Notes under the pieces: model-generated
Database searches by the model: none
What the model was told of the DNA's origin: nothing
Seen by the model: only the letters and a program-made list of their open reading frames with translations
Shown here: positions 50,912-61,808 of the stretch, one piece after another
Layout of the letters: each line of letters starts with the position of its first letter
Numbering within the stretch: position 1 is the first letter of the stretch
Position numbers and translations under genes: made by a program
From: Gammaproteobacteria bacterium (ex Lamellibrachia satsuma)
Lineage (GTDB): Bacteria > Pseudomonadota > Gammaproteobacteria > Chromatiales > Chromatiaceae
Direction: 5' to 3'
Assembly: GCA_019623805.1 (NCBI GenBank)
Contig: CP053680.1
Location: 682,001-746,000, forward strand
DNA length: 64,000 nucleotides

Positions 50912-53517
50912 GCCCCCCACCTTCACCACTCACCCGATTGAGCCTAGTAAAAGGGTTCCTGCAGATTTTTGTGCCGCTGCTGTTGGTATTGGTCGTGGTG
51001 GGGTTCATGCACTATTACACGCTATACACTACCGAGCGGGTGAGCCGGGAATCGAGTGAGACACTCAATGTCGGCCTCGCACGCCGCATGATCGCCAGTG
51101 ATATCAGCGCAGTGGTCAGCGATCTGCTTTTTCTGGTGGAACATATCGAACGGCAAAAGATCTTTCAGATGGATCTTTCAACCATGCGTGAGCAGATCGG
51201 CCTGGAGTTCCTGGTCTTTGCGGAGAAAAAACGGCTCTATGACCAGATACGTTTCCTCGACGAGCAGGGCATGGAGGTGGTGCGGATCAATTTCAACGAC
51301 GGCAATCCTGCTGCCATTCCCATTGCAGAATTGCAGAACAAGGCCACACGTTACTATTTTCAGGAAGCCTCTCAGCTGGCATCGGGCAGCATCTACGTTT
51401 CACCACTCGACTTGAATATAGAAGCAGGGAAGATTGAATACCCTTTGAAACCGGTAATGCGATTCGCCGCTCCGGTTTTTGATATCCAAGGCAACAAACG
51501 CGGCATCCTCCTGTTGAATTTCCTCGGTGATCGTCTGATCGACAACTTTACCCATGCAGCCGCCAATATTGGCGAACATATTGAACTGGTAAACAACGAA
51601 GGATATTGGCTCAGCAGCCCTGTCTCCCAGGATAATTGGGGGTTTATGCTGGGAAATGATGCCACGTTTGGCAAAAGGCACCCCGTTGCCTGGAAACAGA
51701 TCAGCGCCTTTAACTCAGGCCAGTTCGAGTTGGGGGATGGTCTGTTTACCTTTGCCACGGTGCATCCTAATCAGGCTGCACTGGAGACCTCTGCAACATC
51801 AATCGGCTCAGTCAGACAAAGCGAACTCAGGCGGGATAATTATTGGAAAATAATCTCCAGAGTACCGCCCAGCGAAATCTACTCAAGCATGCCGTTGTTT
51901 CTGCGCACGCACCTTGCCTTGTATCTCGCCACCTTCATGTTGATTGGGATCGGTTCCGCCTTTCTCGCCTACTCCCACCTCCGCCACCGTCGTGCCGAGG
52001 CACAAAGTGAATACGAACAGCGGTTCCGTCACACCCTGGAAAATATTGAGCTGGCCGCGGTGGCACTGGACAGATCAGGCAATATCCGTTTCTGTAACAA
52101 TCACTTTTTATCCCTGACCGGCTGGCAACGCCATGAGGTGGTTGGTGAAAACTGGGTGGAAAAATTTGCGCCTCAGGAAAACGACCAAAATGTCAGGCAA
52201 GTACTGGAGAGAATGGCCAACCCGGAAGACTTCCCTACCCATCTTGAAACCCAGGTAAAAACAAAGTCCGGCAGCCTGCGACTCATTACCTGGAACAACA
52301 CTCTATCCTACGACGCCGAAGGCGAGGTTATCGGCGTCACCGGCATCGGTGAGGACATCACGGAAAAACGCCATGCAGAGAATGAACTGCGCAAGCTTTT
52401 CATGGCCGTTGAGCAGAGTCCCAGTATCGTGCTGATCACTGATCGTCAGGGAAAGATCGAATATGTGAACCCGAAGTTCAGCGAAGTGACCGGCTACCTG
52501 CAGGATGAGGTCTTCGGAGAGTACCCAAGCCTGTTGAAATCCGGAGAGACTTCGAACAGTGAATACGAAACATTATGGCAGGCAATCTCACATGGGGGAG
52601 AGTGGCGGGGAGAGTTCCACAACCGGCGCAAGAATGGCGAACTCTACTGGGAGACCGCAGTCATCTCTGCCATCCGTGACACGAACGGCGAAATCACCAA
52701 CTATCTGGCGGTAAAAGAGGATATAACCGAGCGCAAAAGGCTGGAGCAAGAGGTCGAAACCCGCAACAGGGAACTGGCCAGCTCCCAGACCCTGGCAGCG
52801 ATGGGCCGCATGGCCAGCATGATTGCCCACGATCTGCGCAACCCACTCTCCTCCATAAAAATGACCCTGCAGATCCTGGGAAAACAGCCGGACGTAGCCG
52901 ACGATAACAAGGTCAACGAACTGCGCCAGATATCACTGAGCCAGGTTCGATATATGGAAGAGATTCTGTCGGACATGCTTACCTACTCCCGTCCTGATGC
53001 CATAAACCCTGAATGGATCTCCCTGGAGAAGGTCATAGACACCGCGGTGGGACTCGCTCAGCGCAAAATCGAAGAACATGGTGTAAATCTGCAGACCTTC
53101 TATCAACCCGGTCTGCCAACCATATTCGGTGATGCCAATAAACTGCGGCAGGTTTTTTCCAACCTGATCGTTAACGCTGCGCAAGCCACGGATGGTGTCG
53201 AGGACCCAAAGACTTCGATTGAGGCAATGGTGGAACTCGGTGCCAAAGGAACGGGCTTACGCATAGAGATATGCGACAACGGCTGCGGTATCGACAGCAT
53301 TGATCGGACCAAGGTCTTCGAGGCTTTCTACACCACTCGTGCACAAGGAACTGGACTGGGACTGGCCATCGTCAAACGCATCGTCGACCAGCACCACGGA
53401 ACCATCGAGCTGCATCCCAACGAACCCAATGGCACCTGCCTCTCCATTATCATACCGACAACACCACAATCACCGGAGATGGTCGGCAATCGACCGGTGG
53501 AGGTAACAACATCATGA
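50902..53517 (+). CDS. Membrane sensor histidine kinase with Cache-like and PAS domains
   Basis: The protein has 871 residues. TM1 (about 20-40), a large periplasmic Cache-like sensor (about 45-330, with MEVVRINFNDGNPAAIP and GSIYVSPLDLN) and TM2 (about 336-355) come first. Two PAS domains (about 375-495 and 500-620), a HisKA domain with the phospho-histidine in MIAHDLRNPLSSIKM, and an HATPase domain with NAAQA, DNGCGI and GTGLGLAI follow. It pairs with the NtrC-type regulator, overlapping it by 4 bp. The periplasmic ligand is unknown and could be the substrate of the respiratory module. Confidence 0.93.
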   Translation: MPLSPPPSPLTRLSLVKGFLQIFVPLLLVLVVVGFMHYYTLYTTERVSRESSETLNVGLARRMIASDISAVVSDLLFLVEHIERQKIFQMDLSTMREQIGLEFLVFAEKKRLYDQIRFLDEQGMEVVRINFNDGNPAAIPIAELQNKATRYYFQEASQLASGSIYVSPLDLNIEAGKIEYPLKPVMRFAAPVFDIQGNKRGILLLNFLGDRLIDNFTHAAANIGEHIELVNNEGYWLSSPVSQDNWGFMLGNDATFGKRHPVAWKQISAFNSGQFELGDGLFTFATVHPNQAALETSATSIGSVRQSELRRDNYWKIISRVPPSEIYSSMPLFLRTHLALYLATFMLIGIGSAFLAYSHLRHRRAEAQSEYEQRFRHTLENIELAAVALDRSGNIRFCNNHFLSLTGWQRHEVVGENWVEKFAPQENDQNVRQVLERMANPEDFPTHLETQVKTKSGSLRLITWNNTLSYDAEGEVIGVTGIGEDITEKRHAENELRKLFMAVEQSPSIVLITDRQGKIEYVNPKFSEVTGYLQDEVFGEYPSLLKSGETSNSEYETLWQAISHGGEWRGEFHNRRKNGELYWETAVISAIRDTNGEITNYLAVKEDITERKRLEQEVETRNRELASSQTLAAMGRMASMIAHDLRNPLSSIKMTLQILGKQPDVADDNKVNELRQISLSQVRYMEEILSDMLTYSRPDAINPEWISLEKVIDTAVGLAQRKIEEHGVNLQTFYQPGLPTIFGDANKLRQVFSNLIVNAAQATDGVEDPKTSIEAMVELGAKGTGLRIEICDNGCGIDSIDRTKVFEAFYTTRAQGTGLGLAIVKRIVDQHHGTIELHPNEPNGTCLSIIIPTTPQSPEMVGNRPVEVTTS

Positions 53518-54923
53518 GCAAAATACTCATCGTGGATGACGACGTTGCAAGCTGTCGCACGCTGCAACTGCATCTGCAAACCCAGGGATACGATGTCAAG
53601 GTTGCTCACAGCGTGGAGAGTGGGCTGGCGCAGGCTGATGCCGACACGCCGGAACTGGTGATCCTCGACATCCGCATGCCCGGAATCTCAGGCCTCGAAG
53701 GCCTGCCTGAGTTCAAAAAGCGTTTCCCAGTGACCCATGTCATCATGATCACCGCTTTCCATGACATGGAGAGTACCATCGAAGCGATGCAGAAGGGTGC
53801 GGATGACTATATCCACAAACCCCTCGATATCGACGAGCTGGAAGCGGCCATCGAAAAACTGCTTGCCTTCCGAGACGGCACAGAGGATCTGGTACCAACT
53901 GAAGCACCACCAAAAGGCAGTAACCCACTCACTATGGTGGGCAGAAGCCGAGCTATGAAAGAGGTTTTCAAGACCATCGGACTGGTGGCCAAAAGTCCTG
54001 CCACGGTATTGATCACTGGTGAATCCGGCACCGGCAAGGAGTTGGTGGCGCGCGCCGTCCACCGTTCCAGCGAAAACCCCGAGGGCCCGTTTGTGGCAAT
54101 CAACTGTGCCGCACTGGTGGAAACCCTGCTCGAATCCGATATGTTCGGACATGAGAAAGGCGCCTTTACCGGCGCGGTCAATCGCCAGGAGGGTAAGTTT
54201 GCCCTGGCCAGGGGAGGTACAATCTTTCTCGATGAGGTAGGTGAACTCTCCCCTTCCATGCAGGCAAAACTGCTTCGAGTGCTGCAATACAAGGAGTTCA
54301 CCCCGCTCGGCGCCAAGATGCCGCAATCCACCGATGCAAGAGTCATCGCCGCCACCAATCTCGACCTGAGTGAGCAGGTGAAACGGGGGAACTTCAGAGA
54401 GGATCTCTACTATCGTCTGCAGGTGGTGAACGTCCATCTGCCGCCGCTGCGTGATCGCAAGGAGGATCTGATGGATCTCATCCAGACACTGCTCGGCCGT
54501 ATCAACAAGGAGCTGCGCAGAAATGTCACTCACATCTCCAAGGATGTACTCCAATGTCTCGAGTCCTACCAATGGCCGGGCAATGTGCGTGAGTTGGAAA
54601 ATCTGCTGATGAAGTGCGTCGCCCTATCCCCCGGCGATAACATCACCCGTGATCTACTACCCGACAACATCCGTTGCTGCGGCACGGCAGTAACCGCCCG
54701 GGATTCCAAAGAGAAACCGATGGACGAGTGGAGTCTGGAAGAGATGGAGATGGCGCATGTGGCGCGTGTCCTGAACGCCACCCACTGGCACAAGGGCCGG
54801 GCCTGTGAAATTTTGGGGGTTTCAAGACCGCGACTGCGGCGCATGATCAATCAGTTCCAACTCGTCTCACCCGCAGGTGAAATCGATGAAGATGAGGAGC
54901 CGACAACGATCAGCAATGCCTGA
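53514..54923 (+). CDS. NtrC-type sigma-54 response regulator
   Basis: The protein has 469 residues. The receiver domain (1-120) has LIVDDDVASC and the phospho-acceptor in LVILDIRMPG. The AAA+ domain (about 140-375) has Walker A GESGTGKE, the sigma-54 contact motif GAFTGA and Walker B GGTIFLDEVGELS. A Fis-type helix-turn-helix lies at the C-terminus (RACEILGVSRPRLRRMI). With the kinase just upstream it is the obvious candidate activator of the sigma-54 promoters at 33.75, 40.62 and 41.05 kb. Confidence 0.95.
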   Translation: MSKILIVDDDVASCRTLQLHLQTQGYDVKVAHSVESGLAQADADTPELVILDIRMPGISGLEGLPEFKKRFPVTHVIMITAFHDMESTIEAMQKGADDYIHKPLDIDELEAAIEKLLAFRDGTEDLVPTEAPPKGSNPLTMVGRSRAMKEVFKTIGLVAKSPATVLITGESGTGKELVARAVHRSSENPEGPFVAINCAALVETLLESDMFGHEKGAFTGAVNRQEGKFALARGGTIFLDEVGELSPSMQAKLLRVLQYKEFTPLGAKMPQSTDARVIAATNLDLSEQVKRGNFREDLYYRLQVVNVHLPPLRDRKEDLMDLIQTLLGRINKELRRNVTHISKDVLQCLESYQWPGNVRELENLLMKCVALSPGDNITRDLLPDNIRCCGTAVTARDSKEKPMDEWSLEEMEMAHVARVLNATHWHKGRACEILGVSRPRLRRMINQFQLVSPAGEIDEDEEPTTISNA

Positions 54924-56303
54924 TCAAATACCCGACCTCAAAAGATCCTGAAGCAATTCAAACAGCGCTGCCGCCTTGTCATAGGTCTCCTGATATTCCG
55001 CTTCAGCGGTGGAATCCGCAACGATACCTCCACCGACGCTGAACTGTAGAGTGTTGCCTCTCTGCAGCAACGTCCTGATTGCGATATTGGTATCCATGTC
55101 GCCATTGAAGCCGATATAGCCAATGGCTCCGCAATAGACGCCACGCCGCTGCGGTTCAAGTTCCTCGATGATCTCCATCGCCCGTAATTTGGGGGCACCG
55201 GTAATGGAACCACCAGGAAAACAGGCACGCAGCAGTGTGAGTGCATTCTCCCCATCAGCAAGTTCCCCTTCGACCCTACTGACTAAGTGGTGAACCCGGG
55301 CAAAGCTCTCGATCTCAAACAGGCGGCTCACCTCGACACTGCCCGTTGCACAGACCTTACCGATATCGTTGCGCAATAGATCAACAATCATCAGGTTTTC
55401 GGCCCGATCCTTTTCACTGTTTTTCAGCTTCGCCAGAGATATACCGTCTTCGCCGGGATTTTCATGGCGTGGTGTCGTACCTTTGATGGGGCGAGTCTCC
55501 ACGTGTCGTCCCATGAGACGCAGAAAACGTTCAGGTGAAGAGCTCAGAATCGTAGCGTAGGGAGATTCCAGGTAGGCACAGAATGGCGCCGGATTGACCT
55601 TGCGCATGCGCTTGTAGACATCCCAGGGCTCACCCTGCACCTTCGCATCGAAACGCTGGGCAAAGTTGACCTGATAGCAGTCACCGTCACGGATGTAACG
55701 CTGGATGCGCTGAAAAGCGTCATGGTAGGCACTCTCCGTAAGATTTGAACGGATATCCGTCACATGAAAGGGCTCGGATGTGGCGTTTGAGGGTCTGCTC
55801 AATTCATCAACCAACCGATCCCAATTCTCTCCGGTTGCCACATCCCTGCACTGCCCGGCTAAGCAGGTACTCTCCTCTTGATGATCGGTGACCAGCGCCC
55901 AGTCGTAGATACCGATAACCATCTCCGGCAGGCCATCGGTATCTTCCGCCAATACCGGCAGCTTTTCGAAACGACGCGCCAGATCGTAGGCAAACCAGCC
56001 GATGGCACCACCGGTGAAGGGCAGATCAGTGTCGGGGGTTTGTCGTCCGGTCGCAAGATATTGATAGAGCAGTTGCAACGGATCCTGGCTGGAAACCGTG
56101 GAATCGTTGCGGGTATGTATCTCTGTTTTCTCCCCACGCGTTACCAGCCTCACAGTGGGATCGGCGGCGAGGATATCGTAACGCCCCTGCGACGTCATTG
56201 GATAGGCGCTGTCCAGAAAGACCGGCCAGGGGAGATTGCGGATCGATTCGAATAGCAACGCACTGTCCTTGCAATATGGCAGACGTTGATTTCGAGGCGT
56301 CAT
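54924..56303 (-). CDS. pabB: Aminodeoxychorismate synthase component I
   Basis: About 459 residues from the first ATG (MTPRNQRLPYCKDS); an upstream TTG could add 7 residues. The chorismate-binding domain has the PabB-diagnostic PIKGTTPR instead of the PIAGTRxR of anthranilate synthase. IVDLLRNDIGKVC and GGSITGAPKLRAMEIIEELEPQRRGVYCGAIGYI are also typical. With PabA it converts chorismate to aminodeoxychorismate for folate synthesis. It is convergent with, and directly abuts, the response regulator gene. A REP-like repeat lies right at its 5' side. Confidence 0.92.
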   Translation of the reverse strand: MTPRNQRLPYCKDSALLFESIRNLPWPVFLDSAYPMTSQGRYDILAADPTVRLVTRGEKTEIHTRNDSTVSSQDPLQLLYQYLATGRQTPDTDLPFTGGAIGWFAYDLARRFEKLPVLAEDTDGLPEMVIGIYDWALVTDHQEESTCLAGQCRDVATGENWDRLVDELSRPSNATSEPFHVTDIRSNLTESAYHDAFQRIQRYIRDGDCYQVNFAQRFDAKVQGEPWDVYKRMRKVNPAPFCAYLESPYATILSSSPERFLRLMGRHVETRPIKGTTPRHENPGEDGISLAKLKNSEKDRAENLMIVDLLRNDIGKVCATGSVEVSRLFEIESFARVHHLVSRVEGELADGENALTLLRACFPGGSITGAPKLRAMEIIEELEPQRRGVYCGAIGYIGFNGDMDTNIAIRTLLQRGNTLQFSVGGGIVADSTAEAEYQETYDKAAALFELLQDLLRSGI

Positions 56304-56326
56304 GGGGGAGTGAACCGTATGCAACC

Positions 56327-56413
56327 GTAGGCCGGTTCAAGCTTGCGGAACCGGCAAACACGGTCTGTGTTACCAATTTGTCTGCCTGATCCACTATGCT
56401 TGGTTAGGCCTAC
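56327..56413. repeat. REP-like double hairpin, copy 3 (inverted, degenerate)
   Basis: It starts GTAGGCCGGTTCAAGCTTGC with arms GCCGGTTC and GAACCGGC. The second half (CTGATCCACTATGCTTGGTT, then AGGCCTAC) is a decayed reverse complement of the other hairpin. It lies between purA and pabB. Confidence 0.78.
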
Positions 56414-56450
56414 GTCCCCCTCCCGGCAAGGAAGGGGGGATTTAGCTCGA

Positions 56451-58082
<1,632 letters not shown>

Positions 58083-59264
58083 CTAAACCGGGACCAGTTC
58101 CCAGCTATCCCCATCCAAACGCAGCACTTCGCTGCAGCCCATCTCCCTGGCTCCGCCTTGCTGTCCGGGCAGGGCACAGATAACGCGTCGCCCCGCCGCC
58201 CGCAGAAAGGTAATCTTCTCTTGCAGCATCAGGTCACCGGACCAGGGCGCAAAGATAACAGGCTCATCCAGAATGTCCCTCTCCTGACCCGCCATCAGCA
58301 TCAATGTCTTGAGATCGGTGCTGAATCCTGTCGCAGGTCGCGCCCTGCCGAAAACCTTGCCGATATGGTCGTAACGACCGCCTCGGGCAATCTCTTTGCC
58401 GCGCTCAGGCGCAAAGGCGGCAAACACCACCCCTGTATGAAAATGGTAACCACGAAGCTCAGCCAGATCGAAATGCACCGGGACATTGGGCAGCCAAACC
58501 GCAATCTGTTCCGCCATTTTGGTAAGATAAGCCAAGGCTTCGCGAACCGGCTCATCTGCCGCCTGCAAGACTTCAGCTGCCTCGGCAAGTGCACCGTCAC
58601 CATTGAGCTCGGACAGCTTGGAGAGCATGGCGGCGTGGCTTTCGTCCAGCTCGAAGGTGTGCAGCAACTCATTGATTTCAGGCAACGCCTTGCGCTGCAA
58701 GACATCAAATAGCGCGGCTTCCTGATGTTTGTTCAATCCCGCTTGCCTGGCCAGACCTTTGAAGATGCCGACGTGGCCAAGATCGAGATAGACGTTCTGT
58801 ACCCCGGTCATTTCCAGGGTCTTCATCATCAGACGCAGGATTTCGATATCGCTCTCGACACCGGCATGGCCGTAAAGCTCGGCACCAATCTGCAACGGGC
58901 TGCGGGTACCGGCAAAGCCATCACTGCGGGTGTGCAGAACGGTACCCAGATAGCAGAGCCTGTTAGGTTCTTCACTGTTGAAATGATGGGCATCCATGCG
59001 CGCCGCCTGAGGCGTGATATCGGCGCGCACCCCCATCATGCGACCACTCAACTGGTCGGTGAGCTTGAAAGTCTGCAGATCGAGATCGCTGCCGGTACCG
59101 GTCAGCAGGGAGTCGAGAAAATCGACAAACGGCGGGATAACGAACTCATAACCCCAGCTATGGTACAGATCCAGCAGTTCCCGGCGTTTGCGTTCGATAA
59201 CGCCCGCCTCCGGGGGGAGTACCTCTTCAATGCCGTCAGGCAGTATCCAGCGCTCGTTTTCCAT
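58083..59264 (-). CDS. hisZ: ATP phosphoribosyltransferase regulatory subunit HisZ
   Basis: About 393 residues from the ATG giving MENERWILPDGIEEVLPPEA, the usual HisZ start; a TTG 12 bases earlier is possible. It resembles a class II (HisRS-like) tRNA synthetase core, with FVDFLDSLLTGTG, RADITPQAARMDAH and RGGRYDHIG. It regulates short-form HisG and does not charge tRNA. No hisG is in the window. Confidence 0.94.
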   Translation of the reverse strand: MENERWILPDGIEEVLPPEAGVIERKRRELLDLYHSWGYEFVIPPFVDFLDSLLTGTGSDLDLQTFKLTDQLSGRMMGVRADITPQAARMDAHHFNSEEPNRLCYLGTVLHTRSDGFAGTRSPLQIGAELYGHAGVESDIEILRLMMKTLEMTGVQNVYLDLGHVGIFKGLARQAGLNKHQEAALFDVLQRKALPEINELLHTFELDESHAAMLSKLSELNGDGALAEAAEVLQAADEPVREALAYLTKMAEQIAVWLPNVPVHFDLAELRGYHFHTGVVFAAFAPERGKEIARGGRYDHIGKVFGRARPATGFSTDLKTLMLMAGQERDILDEPVIFAPWSGDLMLQEKITFLRAAGRRVICALPGQQGGAREMGCSEVLRLDGDSWELVPV

Positions 59265-59272
59265 CGGTTTCG

Positions 59273-59458
59273 TCAATTTACCAGATAGAGCAGGGCTACA
59301 CCGCAGAGCATGCTGATAAAGCCGCTGATCCGCAGGGAACGGCTCTCCTGCTGTGCAATAGCCGCCATCATTCTACGCATGCCGTCCGGATTGATAAAAG
59401 GCCAAATACCTTCAATGACCAGCAGCAAGGCCAGCGCAACCCACAAATCGTGCCACAT
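59273..59458 (-). CDS. DUF2065 (YjeT-like) membrane protein
   Basis: The protein has 61 residues. One helix at each end (LWVALALLLVIEGIWPFI and ISGFISMLCGVALLYLV) is joined by the conserved NPDGMRRMMAAIAQQESRSLR stretch. It is regularly encoded next to hflC and purA, and its function is unknown. Its start lies only about 12 bases after the T-run of a terminator. Confidence 0.88.
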   Translation of the reverse strand: MWHDLWVALALLLVIEGIWPFINPDGMRRMMAAIAQQESRSLRISGFISMLCGVALLYLVN

Positions 59459-59469
59459 CTGTTTTCCAT

Positions 59470-59491
59470 AAAAAAACCGGGATCATCCCGG
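59470..59491 (-). terminator. Rho-independent terminator downstream of hflC
   Basis: The minus strand reads CCGGGAT, G, ATCCCGG followed by a run of T. It lies about 70 bases after the hflC stop and immediately before DUF2065. It should at least attenuate read-through into DUF2065-hisZ-purA. Confidence 0.85.
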
Positions 59492-59499
59492 TCCTGTCT

Positions 59500-59531
59500 G
59501 GCGATCCACTGCATCTTCCCAGTGGATCGCC
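59500..59531. other. Perfect 12-bp stem hairpin in the hflC 3' region
   Basis: Arms GGCGATCCACTG and CAGTGGATCGCC are separated by an 8-base loop (CATCTTCC). It sits between hflC and the terminator. No T-run follows, so it may protect the mRNA end or be a small repeat. Confidence 0.6.
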
Positions 59532-59561
59532 GCTCATTGTCCCAAAGCCAGAGAGTCTTGT

Positions 59562-60428
59562 CTATTCCCCTTGGCGATTCTTAAGGTAACGGAAAAAATC
59601 AGAGTCCGGCTGCAACACCATCACATCGGATCGGTTATTGAAACTGTTCTTATAAGCATTCAGGCTGCGATAGAAGGCGTAGAACTCGGAATCCTGCTCA
59701 TAGGCCTTGGCATAGATCTCTGCCGACTTACCATCACCCTCGCCTCGCATCTGCTCTGCTTCACGATAGGCATCGGCAACTATGACCACCCGCTCCCGAT
59801 CCGCTTCGGCACGGATTCTCTCCGATGCCTCGCCACCCTTTGCCCGCAGATCCCTGGCCACCCGCTCTCGTTCGGCACGCATACGCTCATAGACGGATTC
59901 ACTCACTTCCGGTGGCAAGTCGATCTGCTTGACGCGCACATCGAGGATCTCGACACCCAACTCTGCCGCCTTGGCATCTGAGTCCTTGGTCAGAAGTGCC
60001 ATGATCTCCGTACGATCACCGGAGATAACCTCCTGAATGGTCCGTTTACCAAACTCGTTGCGCAAACTGGTATTGATACGCTCCGCCAGCAGACGAGAGG
60101 TCTTGGCATCGCTGCCACCGGTTGAGCGGAAGAACTGCGCAACATTGGAGATACGCCACTTGGCGAAGGAGTCTACTATAACGTCTTTCTTCTCGATGGT
60201 CAGAAAACGTTCGGGTCGAGCATCCAGGGTCTGGATACGGCCGTCGAACTTCTTCACATTGTTCAACACCGGCACCATCCAGTGCAGACCCGGCTCATAA
60301 TCGCTGTCGACGATCTGACCCAAGCGCAATTTGAGCGCCATTTCCCACTGGTTGATGACGAATGCCGAAGCGTAGACAGCGACGGCAACCACGGCAATCA
60401 GCGGAACCAACAATTTAATGTTCTTCAT
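59562..60428 (-). CDS. hflC: FtsH protease modulator HflC
   Basis: The protein has 288 residues. One N-terminal membrane helix (LLVPLIAVVAVAVYASAFVI) is followed by an SPFH/band 7 domain with RLGQIVDSDYEPGLHWMVP and a helical C-terminus (MRAERERVARDLRAKGGEASERIRAEADRE). With HflK it forms the periplasmic cage around FtsH. Its ATG overlaps the hflK TAA stop by one base. Confidence 0.96.
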   Translation of the reverse strand: MKNIKLLVPLIAVVAVAVYASAFVINQWEMALKLRLGQIVDSDYEPGLHWMVPVLNNVKKFDGRIQTLDARPERFLTIEKKDVIVDSFAKWRISNVAQFFRSTGGSDAKTSRLLAERINTSLRNEFGKRTIQEVISGDRTEIMALLTKDSDAKAAELGVEILDVRVKQIDLPPEVSESVYERMRAERERVARDLRAKGGEASERIRAEADRERVVIVADAYREAEQMRGEGDGKSAEIYAKAYEQDSEFYAFYRSLNAYKNSFNNRSDVMVLQPDSDFFRYLKNRQGE

Positions 60429-61582
60429 TAACGCACCCTCCTGCCACGGCTCTGGTCACGGTTTTCTGTTGTCGGCGCCTGCTTTCTGGCCCCCTCAGGC
60501 GTGTAACCGCCACGACCGCCGGATTGATAGCCAGTGTCGGTCCCACCCATCATCTTGTCCAACGGCAGATACATCAGACTGTTGCCCTCTTTGGTATCCA
60601 GCATAACCTTGCTGCTTTGGCCGAGTACGGTTTCAACTGCGTCGATGTAGAGACGCTCCCGGGTAACCCTGGGTGCCTTTTCGTACTCTTTCAGTACCGC
60701 CAGGAAGCGGCTAACCTCACCTTCCGCCTCGGCGATGACCCGATCCCGGTAGGCTTTGCCGTCCGCTATTTTGCGCGCCGCTTCACCACGTGCCTGTGGC
60801 ACGATCTCGTTGGCGTAGGCCTCCGCCTTGTTTTCCAGTCGCTCCTTGTCCTCGCGAGCCTTGATGGCATCATCAAAGGCGCTCTTCACCTGCTCCGGCG
60901 GCTTGGCCGGTTGGGTATTCACACTGGTAATCTCAAGACCGGTCTTATAGAAGTTGAGCATCTCCTGCGCATTGCTTTTGATGTTTTCCGCAACCGCGCT
61001 ACGTCCTTCGGTCATGATATAATCGAGATCACTTTTACCGATGACTTCGCGCACCGATGTCTCGATGGCGTCACGAATAGTCTTCTCCGGATTCTGATCC
61101 TGGAACAGATAGTCCCCTGCGTCCTGGATACGGGACTGCACCGTCAGCTCGATATCCACGATATTCTCATCACGCGTCAGCATCGTCGCCTTATGCCGGA
61201 ATGAGGTAATCTGGTCGACGTTGACCTTGTAGACCTCTTCAATCGGATAGGGAAGATGCCAGTGAGGGCCTGGCTGAGTCGTCTCGGAGTAAGCGCCAAA
61301 ACGCAAGATCACGCCACGCTCCGCCGGTTCGATGATGTAGATACCGGTGGCCATCCATATCAACAGCAAGACCAGAGCAATCGCCCCGATACCCACACCG
61401 CCGGGACCACTGATCCCACCGCCGGAATCCGAGCCGTTGGACTTGCCGCCCCCGCCGCCAAACATACCACCGAACTTGTCCTGAAGTTTCTTTACCACTT
61501 CATCCAGATCCGGTGGACCCTGGTCGCCACCTTTACCACTCCAGGGATCTTTTTTACCACCACCCGGTTCATTCCAGGCCAT
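60428..61582 (-). CDS. hflK: FtsH protease modulator HflK
   Basis: About 384 residues start at MAWNEPGGGKKDPWSG; the longer upstream frame is not family-like. A glycine-rich cytoplasmic N-terminus is followed by one helix (GIGAIALVLLLIWMATGIYII) and an SPFH domain (AERGVILRFGAYSETTQPGPHWHLPYPIE). The Arg/Gly-rich tail ends SRGRRVR. It is the partner of HflC in the HflKC complex. Confidence 0.96.
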   Translation of the reverse strand: MAWNEPGGGKKDPWSGKGGDQGPPDLDEVVKKLQDKFGGMFGGGGGKSNGSDSGGGISGPGGVGIGAIALVLLLIWMATGIYIIEPAERGVILRFGAYSETTQPGPHWHLPYPIEEVYKVNVDQITSFRHKATMLTRDENIVDIELTVQSRIQDAGDYLFQDQNPEKTIRDAIETSVREVIGKSDLDYIMTEGRSAVAENIKSNAQEMLNFYKTGLEITSVNTQPAKPPEQVKSAFDDAIKAREDKERLENKAEAYANEIVPQARGEAARKIADGKAYRDRVIAEAEGEVSRFLAVLKEYEKAPRVTRERLYIDAVETVLGQSSKVMLDTKEGNSLMYLPLDKMMGGTDTGYQSGGRGGYTPEGARKQAPTTENRDQSRGRRVR

Positions 61583-61618
61583 CGGCCACTCCAAATATAT
61601 CAGCAGAAAAACGTTCGC

Positions 61619-61643
61619 CACACTCTGTTCCAGACAGAGTGTC
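61619..61643. other. Hairpin between hflX and hflK
   Basis: Arms CACTCTGT and ACAGAGTG pair around a 5-base loop (TCCAG). On the minus strand it is followed by a short T-rich stretch after about 10 bases. It is a possible weak terminator or processing site in the 226-bp gap between hflX and hflK. Confidence 0.4.
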
Positions 61644-61808
61644 TGAAACCCTTACATCGGGGCGAAATAAAATAAATTCAAGACGATAGCTTATGAAATC
61701 AGGAAAAAAGCAGCACAGGCCACTTACATCGATACTCATACCTACCACACACTTCAATAGTCTGGCTGGCATTCTACCAGCCTGCCGGACCCATGGGAAC
61801 GAAGACAA

